Assembly (NCBI GenBank): GCA_023135025.1
Contig: JAGLTY010000001.1
Coordinates: forward strand, 1-31,291
Reading direction: 5' to 3'
Source: Bacteroidales bacterium
Lineage (GTDB): Bacteria; Bacteroidota; Bacteroidia; Bacteroidales; GCA-2748055
DNA length: 31,291 bases
This document shows, piece after piece, positions 1 through 6,141 of the stretch (positions are counted from its first letter, which is position 1; every line of letters starts with the position of its first letter). The translations under genes and the position numbers were made by a program. The notes under the pieces were generated by a model. It was not told the origin of the DNA and did not search any database. It saw nothing but the letters and a program-made list of their open reading frames with translations.

Positions 1-147
1 TGTTCCGCACCCGATATCGGCAATCTCCAGGTTCTTCTGGCCCATCAGACCCGTAAGTTCAATGGCTTTTTCTGTTACTTGAGGACTGCCCGGTCCCTGC
101 CTTTGGTTATGCTTATGCAGGTCAATCAGCAGATCAAATTCACTCAT
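1..147 (-). CDS. Class I SAM-dependent methyltransferase, N-terminal part (cut by window edge)
   Basis: The reading frame opens with ATG at 147 on the minus strand and runs off the left edge after 49 codons without a stop. The visible protein begins MSEFDLLIDLHKHN and reaches IADIGCGT at residues 42-49. That last segment has the form of the glycine-rich SAM-binding motif I of class I methyltransferases. The N-terminus resembles small-molecule methyltransferases common in Bacteroidia, but the substrate cannot be told from this fragment. The next gene upstream on the same strand is another methyltransferase, about 200 bases away, so the two are not obviously in one operon. Confidence 0.7.
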   Translation of the reverse strand, partial: MSEFDLLIDLHKHNQRQGPGSPQVTEKAIELTGLMGQKNLEIADIGCGT

Positions 148-355
148 CGGTACCAGTTTTTGACTATTCAAGGTACACAAATAATCATACCTTTAGATGG
201 CTGGAGGGTGGAAGGGGAGCCGTGGCTGCATTGCTCGCCACATTTGCATTTTTGCTATTCTCCCGGGCATGCTCATGTGTTTCTGTTGCTTTTGGCCTTT
301 GCACTGGTTGGGTTGGTAGCCGGATTGCTGTTTCGCAGCTCAGCCCGATCCTGAC

Positions 356-1078
356 CTACCTCTTTATATCTTTTGAGAAAACCATAAACAGCAGCCTTCC
401 CAGAAGCAACTCTTTATGGTTGTGAATGGTGCTATATCCTTTTATTTTCCAGATAAGTACCATCAGGGGGGAAAAGAGTACCCGGAGCCAACGCGATGTG
501 CTTTGTTTTCGGTCAATTCCGTATTCGGCCTCCATAAAACCGTGTTTGAGTGCCAGGTAGTTATACTGGTTAAGGCTCAGGGAGGCCACATGTTGCATTC
601 CGTCATGCTGGTTCATATCAAGGGGCTTGAATCCATAAGGAAAGCCCTGGAAAAGGAAACGGAACCTCGATTTCATCGAGAGAATATTGGGTGTGGAAAT
701 ATAGAGCTTCCCCCCGGTTTTTAGTATCCGGTTAATCTCACTGAAAAAGGTCTCATGGTCCAGAATATGCTCTGTAACTTCTACGGCAATAACCCGGTCA
801 AATGTTTTGTCGGCATAGGGAAATGGTTTTGTTACATCCACTCCATCACATTTCACCGGACTGAATTTAAAAGCCCCGGGAGAGAAGTCACAGGCCTGCA
901 TGTGATGGCCCATGTTTTGCAGTTTTTGTGTAAGTGCCCCCTCTCCGGCTCCTACATCCAGGATCTTCAGCCCTTCGGGTTCAGATCTTTCATTGAAGAA
1001 CTTTAAAAACCATGTATGGACCCCCGGCATGGTATTGGGCCGGATATCTTCACTATATTCTTCTCTTCTCGTTTTCAT
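356..1078 (-). CDS. Class I SAM-dependent methyltransferase
   Basis: A 240-residue protein with the Rossmann-fold methyltransferase signature. Motif I is LDVGAGEG at residues 40-47, an acidic residue follows (ACDFSPG), then FDRVIAVEVTEHI in the motif III region and LKTGGKLYIST after it. This arrangement is typical of the methyltransf_11/23 group that acts on quinones, lipids, sugars or small metabolites; the substrate is not evident. The C-terminal third has a hydrophobic stretch (LFSPLMVLIWKI) that could be a membrane-contacting helix. The ATG at 1078 is kept because it leads straight into the conserved fold. It begins 18 bases after the stop of a truncated acetyltransferase frame, which may have been its upstream operon partner. 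Confidence 0.85.
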   Translation of the reverse strand: MKTRREEYSEDIRPNTMPGVHTWFLKFFNERSEPEGLKILDVGAGEGALTQKLQNMGHHMQACDFSPGAFKFSPVKCDGVDVTKPFPYADKTFDRVIAVEVTEHILDHETFFSEINRILKTGGKLYISTPNILSMKSRFRFLFQGFPYGFKPLDMNQHDGMQHVASLSLNQYNYLALKHGFMEAEYGIDRKQSTSRWLRVLFSPLMVLIWKIKGYSTIHNHKELLLGRLLFMVFSKDIKR

Positions 1079-1096
1079 TGCGATTAGACATGTTCG

Positions 1097-1219
1097 TTAT
1101 AGCTCCAATACAGTCCCTGATTGAGGAGCATCATGCTCCTCAAAAACCTGCCTGATCATCCTGGCCAGGGGTGCATTGTCCTCTATCTTTACTTTCCTGA
1201 AGATTACTGCGGAATGCAT
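1097..1219 (-). pseudogene. Truncated GNAT-family acetyltransferase remnant
   Basis: A short minus-strand frame of 40 codons begins MHSAVIFRKVKIEDN and continues APLARMIRQVFEEHDAPQ then SGTVLEL before a TAA stop. From memory of the family, the pattern RKVKIEDNAPLARMIRQVFEE..AP..GTV matches the N-terminus of a GNAT acetyltransferase subfamily whose members are about 150 residues and continue past GTV into the acetyl-CoA-binding fold. Everything after GTV is missing, including the acetyl-CoA-binding (R/Q)xxGxG/A region. I infer a deletion remnant. It lies immediately upstream of the methyltransferase that starts at 1078. A genuine 40-residue peptide is possible but less likely. Confidence 0.55.
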
Positions 1220-1294
1220 GGCTGCAAAACTAGCATTTCTGATTCAATTTCACTTACTTACAAATAGAAATCATCAGCTAAAATTTTGTATACC

Positions 1295-2764
1295 ATGAGA
1301 AAAAGTTGTCTATTGCTTGCCTGCCTGATCTTTGCCTTTTTGCAAAGCTGCACCACTCCCGAAAAAACATATGTCGTTGTGGTTTTTGATGTGGAAGATT
1401 ATATCACGCCTGTTGCCGATAGTGTGGATGAAATACCCAAATGGCTGGCCGAAACCATGACAGAGGTGGGGGTCACAGGAACGTTTTTTATGATCGGGGA
1501 GAAAGCACGTTCGCTTGAAGAACGCGGACGGCGGGACGTGATAGACGCCATGGCCGTTCATGATATTGGAAGTCATACCAATTTAGGTTCTATCCATCCA
1601 ACAGTAACCGAGATCCTGGAGTACGCTGATTGGGACCAGGGCGTACAGGCGATGCTCGAAAACGAATCGGTCGGATTTGAAGAGCTTGAGCGGATTTTCA
1701 GGGTTCCGGTGAGCACCCTGGCCCGACACGGGGGTTCATATGGTCCGCAACTGGTCTATGCGCTGGGACAGATGGGGAAGGGGTATGTCTATTCACCGGT
1801 TCAACTGCCCGGCAAACATGCTGTCTGGTTCTGTAATACCCTGAACTTCCATGGCGATTATGGGGCATTCGATGATGTCTATTACAGGGATGAACTATTT
1901 AATCCTGTATTTGACAGCCTGAAGAAGAACTTCCTAACGGATATTGAGGGCATGGATATGATCTCTTTCTTTGCCTGTCACCCCACCAAGGTAAGAGCTG
2001 AACAGTTCTGGGATTTCAATTTCTATGAAGGAGCAAACCCGGGAAGAGATGAACTGAAACCTCCCGCGCTCCGTCCGGCAGAAAGCATGGTGACGGCCAG
2101 GAAGAATTTCAAGAGGTTGATGCAGTTCCTGAAAGACCAGGAGAGCATTGAGGTTACCACAATCAGTGACCTGATGGAAAGGTTTTCATATCAACCTGAT
2201 TATATTAATAAGAGGGATCTTTTGAGAATTGCTAAGAAAATCAGGTCGACCGGTCAGGTTGTATATGATGATTATTATTCCCCCTCAGAGGTGTTTGCAG
2301 CACTGACGCAATCGCTTCAGGAGTACGGAGAGAGTGGGAAAATACCCGGAAAGCTTCAACGCCAAGCTCCCCTCGGACCCATGGCGATGCCAGCTGAAAT
2401 ACCAGGAGTATCATCGGTTTCCATGGAACAGGTATTTGAACTGGCAACGGTTTCCAGGGACATTATCCGCAACCAGGGCCACCTTCCTTCAAACCTTATC
2501 GTGGAAGAGGGGAGCATCGGGACAGGATCCCTCCTGCACCTGTTCAGCAGTACATATATAGATATCACCGAGAAAGAGCTGCGCAACACCTATGAGGTGA
2601 TCCCGTTTGATTCCTATCCGAAGGAGAATGAGGAGACGATCATCTCAGAAGTGGAGGGCTATAAACACTGGATCGTACACAGGACGGATCTGGACATGTC
2701 GCACCTGGTTGAGATGACGCGGATGCAGCTCTGGACACTGAAGCCTGCACATGAGAACCGATAG
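1295..2764 (+). CDS. Polysaccharide-deacetylase-like (NodB fold) lipoprotein with repeat-bearing C-terminal region
   Basis: The 489-residue protein starts with a lipoprotein signal (MRKSCLLLACLIFAFLQSC; Cys19 would be lipidated). The ATG at 1295 is chosen over an in-frame TTG at 1286 because it gives a normal signal peptide. Residues about 26-300 follow the NodB/CE4 order: FDVEDY (31-36, with the metal and catalytic Asp region), GTFFMIG (62-68), then SHTNLGSIHP with His94 and His101, and ARHGGSYGP. The two histidines are seven residues apart rather than the usual four, so metal-dependent deacetylase activity is likely but unproven. Residues about 325-425 contain two segments (YYSPSEVFAAL..GKIP and VSMEQVF..GHLPSNL) resembling pseudomurein-binding-type repeats. 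Probably an envelope-anchored enzyme acting on an amino-sugar polymer. Confidence 0.7.
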   Translation: MRKSCLLLACLIFAFLQSCTTPEKTYVVVVFDVEDYITPVADSVDEIPKWLAETMTEVGVTGTFFMIGEKARSLEERGRRDVIDAMAVHDIGSHTNLGSIHPTVTEILEYADWDQGVQAMLENESVGFEELERIFRVPVSTLARHGGSYGPQLVYALGQMGKGYVYSPVQLPGKHAVWFCNTLNFHGDYGAFDDVYYRDELFNPVFDSLKKNFLTDIEGMDMISFFACHPTKVRAEQFWDFNFYEGANPGRDELKPPALRPAESMVTARKNFKRLMQFLKDQESIEVTTISDLMERFSYQPDYINKRDLLRIAKKIRSTGQVVYDDYYSPSEVFAALTQSLQEYGESGKIPGKLQRQAPLGPMAMPAEIPGVSSVSMEQVFELATVSRDIIRNQGHLPSNLIVEEGSIGTGSLLHLFSSTYIDITEKELRNTYEVIPFDSYPKENEETIISEVEGYKHWIVHRTDLDMSHLVEMTRMQLWTLKPAHENR

Positions 2765-3005
2765 TATCCGGGATTAGTTGAAAATAAAGAATGGCAGTAT
2801 TAAGGGCCACACGGTACATCCAGGTAGAAAATGCAGCATTTTCCTGGAAAGATGGGAAAGACTTCCACAATTGTAAAATGATCTCCTGCTGAAGATCCTC
2901 CCTGTCGGACCTGTTTTTCGAATAGACAAAACAGATTTTGTGAATGATACTCTGGTGCCTGTGAATCAGTTCAAGGAAGTGCTGATGGGTCCGTTCATGT
3001 GTCAT
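2640..3005 (-). pseudogene. ECF sigma factor, truncated after region 2
   Basis: The frame opens at ATG 3005 with a clear sigma-70 region 2: HFLELIHRHQSIIHKIC, then DREDLQQEIILQLWKSF and FSTWMYRVALNTAI. Family resemblance ends near residue 75 (about position 2781). The frame then continues to a stop at 2640 through sequence that is antisense to the end of the deacetylase gene and resembles nothing. Sigma region 4, needed for -35 recognition, is absent; normal family length is 160-200 residues. No anti-sigma gene is nearby. I read this as a gene cut by a deletion or rearrangement whose junction lies just beyond the deacetylase stop at 2764. Only 2781-3005 should be trusted as sigma-derived. Confidence 0.65.
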
Positions 3006-3050
3006 TGACAGAAAGTGCTTTCTTGGTAAGTCAATGATCCGGACAAAAAA

Positions 3051-3248
3051 CTACAAAATATATTTTACCGATCTATTTTCGATCATCTCCTGAAGTTGAT
3101 TGAGCAGGGCCTGTTCCTGTGGATCAATATGGCCATCTTCTGTAACGATGTTCAGGATGGAATCCATCTCGGCACGTGTAATTTTTTGATCATCAATGGC
3201 TTTTTCAATCATTTTTCTGAGCCGTCCGGCACTCTCACTATACTCCAT
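3051..3248 (-). CDS. Small acidic helical protein of unknown function
   Basis: A 65-residue protein, taken from ATG 3248; the longer frame opening at 3317 would overlap the cold shock gene terminator, so the shorter start is preferred. The sequence is helical and charged (RLRKMIEKAIDD, then RAEMDSILNIVTEDG, then HIDPQEQALLNQLQEMI). The DGHIDPQEQ stretch looks like the second half of an EF-hand loop, but the first two acidic ligands are not present, so calcium binding should not be assumed. Similar short proteins are seen in Bacteroidota genomes without known function. It lies 45 bases upstream of the truncated sigma factor on the same strand and may once have shared its transcript. Confidence 0.6.
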   Translation of the reverse strand: MEYSESAGRLRKMIEKAIDDQKITRAEMDSILNIVTEDGHIDPQEQALLNQLQEMIENRSVKYIL

Positions 3249-3316
3249 AACTGTTTTCAGGTTTGATTTTACTATAAAAATAGCATGAAAAATGGATTTC
3301 GCAGATTTAAAAGACA

Positions 3317-3348
3317 ATAAAAAAAGCCTGTCAAAACTGACAGGCTTT
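3317..3348 (-). terminator. Rho-independent terminator of the cold shock gene
   Basis: An 11-bp perfect stem (3323-3333 with 3338-3348; core GCCTGTCA/TGACAGGC) closes a 4-base loop. Read on the minus strand it is followed by a run of T's (3325 down to about 3319). It lies 26 bases beyond the cspA stop codon, and so ends that transcript before the small gene starting at 3248. Confidence 0.85.
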
Positions 3349-3374
3349 ACAATGCTTTAGAGTCAAAATGTAAT

Positions 3375-3566
3375 TTATACTAATTTGACATTTGTAGCGC
3401 TCAATCCTTTTGGACCTTCTTCTACATCATAGCTAACTTTATCGCCTTCAGTTATTTCATCGATTAATCCGCTTTGATGTACAAAAACGTCTTTACCTCC
3501 GTCTTCAGGGTTGATAAAACCAAAACCTTTTACATTGTTGAAGAATTTTACTGTTCCGTTACTCAT
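3375..3566 (-). CDS. cspA: Cold shock protein (CspA family)
   Basis: A 63-residue single cold-shock domain covering the whole protein. RNP1 is visible as KGFGFI (residues 13-18) and RNP2 as VFVHQS (27-32), with the usual start MSNGTVKFFN and the end GPKGLSATNV. Such proteins bind single-stranded RNA and DNA, melt mRNA secondary structure and are often abundant at low temperature or in growing cells. The gene stands alone between its own terminator and the peptidase gene upstream. A TACCTTTA element at 3611-3618 on the minus strand is a seven-of-eight match to the Bacteroidota -7 motif TAnnTTTG, which would give a leader of about 40 bases, but no convincing -33 box was found. Which paralogue this is cannot be told, so the symbol is generic. 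Confidence 0.93.
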   Translation of the reverse strand: MSNGTVKFFNNVKGFGFINPEDGGKDVFVHQSGLIDEITEGDKVSYDVEEGPKGLSATNVKLV

Positions 3567-3633
3567 AACTTTTAATTAAAATGATACATAACTAACACTA
3601 ATAACAAGTGTAAAGGTAATTTGTTTTGCCGGA

Positions 3634-4998
3634 TTAATGCTTAATTATTATTCTGGAGGACAAATAATTACCATCCATGCTGATTCTGATCATATATAAC
3701 CCTGCTTCCAGGTTGCTCATTTCAAGCGAATGTCTCCCGGGATATTGTATAATTGAGTTTTTAATTTGCCTCCCTTGGGAATCATAAAGTTCAATGAAGA
3801 CCTCTCCGATTTGCTCTCCCAGGATCTTCACATTCAGATAATCGTATACCGGATTGGGATAGATACTTATAGCTGAATGGTTAAAAATCTTTATCTGTTG
3901 CTCTGATCCAACCCCCCAGGTGTATACCACCCATTCCACTTCAGTCTTGTGGTACGTTTCATCTTCATATGGTCTAATCCAGCTTGAGGTATCTGTAACT
4001 GAAGCGATCACCTTGTTCCGTCCATCTTTTAGTTCAGTGAACCGCACAGTTATCGAATCGACATTTTCACCAATCATTTCGTCATTGAGATACCATACTC
4101 TTACCAGAGAAGTTGGTTCCGGATGGGTAAGTTCAACCTTAAACAGTACAGAATCAGATGACATATGGAAAGTGGTGATGCCTGGCTCATACCCTTTAAA
4201 TGGTGATGCCAGTGCATAGATACTTTCAATAAGCCCCTCCCTGCAAACCGCACAAAAAGGTTCTCCCAGGTACCTCATAATACAGTTTTGATGCGGCCTG
4301 TACCATGAGGTGGATTCAGCATGCGAATATAATCCGATGTTGTTATCACCATACCAGTTTCTCCATCTCAGCTTTTCCAGATCGGTCTCCTGTGTCATGT
4401 TAATAGCTTCTCTGGCATACTGGATACCAGCCCAGTATTCGTCGGCCAGGTTTGCAAAAGAGTGTCCAAGTTCATGCAATAGAATCTCTTTTGAGTCCTC
4501 ATGTAATGATGCTGTGGCCACCCATCCCCCTGAGCCACCATACTTTGTTGAATTGACCAGCATAAATACCTGGTCATATTCCGGAAAGTTGTTAGCCAGT
4601 ACATTTGTTATGCGGGTGTTGTTTGTGGGGACCAGCAACCGCTCAATTCCCGCATAGTTAAATGTACTACCAAAATAGTTATCTATCAGGGTGTCAGGAT
4701 GCATGGCTGCGCCCTGTTCATTGGAAGGTACACTGATGGAAAAAGCGTTAAAGAAACTTTTGAATCTTGAGAAAGGATCTACAGTAAAGAGAAGATTAAT
4801 ATACGATTCAGCACTATCTCTGAAAACTGGCAATTCACTTACCAGGAAACCGTCTCCCAGTATTACCAGGTTGATTGGGTAGTCCACATCACCCTGATAT
4901 TGAATGGTATCTACCAGGTAGGTCTGGCTGAAGATCCTGTTCTGAGATGCAACCAGGCAAAGGAATGCGATTAATAAATATTTACTCAGGTGTTTCAT
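3634..4998 (-). CDS. Secreted M64-type metallopeptidase with T9SS sorting domain
   Basis: A 454-residue exported protein. A signal peptide covers residues 1 to about 25 (hydrophobic YLLIAFLCLVAS, ending near FSQ). The centre carries the zinc-peptidase motif HELGH at 175-179, followed by ADEY at 185-188. That spacing and the preceding ILGDGF (46-51) and FPEYDQVFMLVNS fit the IgA peptidase M64 family. An immunoglobulin-like segment (about 275-360) follows. The last about 75 residues are a type A T9SS C-terminal sorting domain, with IYPNPVYDYLNV near 379-390 and NLEAGLYMIRI. The protein should therefore cross the outer membrane and be surface-attached or released. Its ATG overlaps the stop of the upstream lipoprotein gene (ATGA), so translation is probably coupled. 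The family link is by motif; natural substrate unknown. Confidence 0.85.
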   Translation of the reverse strand: MKHLSKYLLIAFLCLVASQNRIFSQTYLVDTIQYQGDVDYPINLVILGDGFLVSELPVFRDSAESYINLLFTVDPFSRFKSFFNAFSISVPSNEQGAAMHPDTLIDNYFGSTFNYAGIERLLVPTNNTRITNVLANNFPEYDQVFMLVNSTKYGGSGGWVATASLHEDSKEILLHELGHSFANLADEYWAGIQYAREAINMTQETDLEKLRWRNWYGDNNIGLYSHAESTSWYRPHQNCIMRYLGEPFCAVCREGLIESIYALASPFKGYEPGITTFHMSSDSVLFKVELTHPEPTSLVRVWYLNDEMIGENVDSITVRFTELKDGRNKVIASVTDTSSWIRPYEDETYHKTEVEWVVYTWGVGSEQQIKIFNHSAISIYPNPVYDYLNVKILGEQIGEVFIELYDSQGRQIKNSIIQYPGRHSLEMSNLEAGLYMIRISMDGNYLSSRIIIKH

Positions 4999-5507
4999 TG
5001 GATTGGAGTTTTTAGAAGGAGAACACCTTCGGTATCATCACCAATAATTCGATTAAGCAGTATGGAACTTGCGCCGGAATCTACCTGCAGCCTTATACTG
5101 AACTGCGCACTGTCCAGGTGGATCATTTTGCGTTCTAACTGACCGGCATTATTCACATATTCAACAGATCTGTCCAGGGGATTGGGAATATAGCGGTGGG
5201 TCATGGTTTGTTGATTCCTGTCCAGTACCAGGAGTTCAAGGTCATCTTTCTCTGGATGGCCGGTATTATTCAGGACATCTTTAAAGGTTCCGTTTCTAAT
5301 GATCATATTGATCAGATGTGCATTATAAATCGTTTTCGTACTATCTCTTGTAACCTGGTAATCCAGAAATAGGATCCTTGAAGTTTCTTCTGCCCTGAAT
5401 TCGTAAGTAACTGGGCCAGAGGCACTCCTAGATACTTGACATGATATCAGGATGGACCCCATAATCAATAGCAGGAGAGCTGAAAATCCGGTTCTGGTTT
5501 GATTCAT
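4995..5507 (-). CDS. Putative lipoprotein of unknown function
   Basis: A 170-residue protein beginning at ATG 5507; a longer frame to 5561 exists, but only the inner ATG gives a clean lipoprotein signal (TGFSALLLLIMGSILISC, Cys near residue 23). The mature part is hydrophilic with alternating beta-type segments (ILFLDYQV, LELLVLDR, FSIRLQV) and no recognised motif. Its stop codon overlaps the start of the M64 peptidase gene, so the two are cotranscribed and probably translationally coupled. That coupling suggests a helper, inhibitor or envelope partner for the peptidase, but this is inference from position only. Confidence 0.7.
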   Translation of the reverse strand: MNQTRTGFSALLLLIMGSILISCQVSRSASGPVTYEFRAEETSRILFLDYQVTRDSTKTIYNAHLINMIIRNGTFKDVLNNTGHPEKDDLELLVLDRNQQTMTHRYIPNPLDRSVEYVNNAGQLERKMIHLDSAQFSIRLQVDSGASSILLNRIIGDDTEGVLLLKTPIQ

Positions 5508-5760
5508 ATGATTATACCTTAAAGGAGATAAGCATATAGCCAATGTAAAAGTCCTCCACACTTCTATTGGCTAAGTGCGAATTTTTTGTAGTATGGTTAT
5601 TTGTCCAGGTTCAAGATCAATATAATATAGAAGCACAACAATTGCAGAGAAGATCTGTAAGTTAATGATAAATTGCACTTTAGTCAATAATTTCACTTCT
5701 TTTCCTAACCGATATCCCCACCCCTTGTCACACTAATCCATGTAACCAAATCTAAAAGTG

Positions 5761-6120
5761 ATGAAATACGGAGTTAACAGAGTAACCCTCGTTGGAAACG
5801 TGGGCGAGGTGCCCAGGGTATCGGAACGGGAAGGGGAGGCTTTTGTAGCCAATTTTCCGCTGGCCACCAACGAGGTGTGGCGCGACAAGGAGGGTGAAGA
5901 GGTTCGCAGAACCGAGTGGCACCGGATCGTGGTGTGGAACAAAGCTGCAGATATTGTGAAGCAGCATGTGAAAAAAGGGGATGCCCTCTATGTGGAGGGG
6001 AAAATCTCCACCAATTCGTGGGACGATAAGGAGGGGAACAAGCACTACAGTACAGAAATTGTATGTGACAATTTCCTCTTCCTTTCGCCAAAGAATGCCA
6101 AAGAGCCAGTGGAGGCTTAG
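5761..6120 (+). CDS. ssb: Single-stranded DNA-binding protein, short form
   Basis: A 119-residue OB-fold protein of the bacterial SSB family: VNRVTLVGNVG at the start, VANFPLATNE, then TEWHRIVVWNKAA, DALYVEGKI and STEIVCDNFLFL. The ATG at 5761 is preferred over the GTG just before it. SSB coats single-stranded DNA in replication, repair and recombination. The flexible linker and acidic DDxPF-type tip that recruit partner proteins are absent: the protein ends shortly after the fold (KNAKEPVEA). This suggests a secondary paralogue used in repair, recombination or uptake rather than the main replicative SSB. It is monocistronic, convergent with gcvP 21 bases away, and preceded by about 250 bases of AT-rich DNA with no clear promoter match. 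Confidence 0.92.
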   Translation: MKYGVNRVTLVGNVGEVPRVSEREGEAFVANFPLATNEVWRDKEGEEVRRTEWHRIVVWNKAADIVKQHVKKGDALYVEGKISTNSWDDKEGNKHYSTEIVCDNFLFLSPKNAKEPVEA

Positions 6121-6141
6121 CACTCAGTGCCAGTATCGAGT

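Noticed and set aside
79..354. 91-codon plus-strand frame with a hydrophobic C-terminal half, over the gap between two methyltransferase genes
   Set aside because: Its first part is antisense to the methyltransferase start at 147 and the rest has no recognisable pattern. The gap 148-355 otherwise shows nothing I can support.
5508..5760. 250-base AT-rich spacer between the lipoprotein gene and ssb
   Set aside because: Searched on both strands for promoter pairs, hairpins and small frames; only partial TAnnTTTG matches, no RNA gene or repeat.
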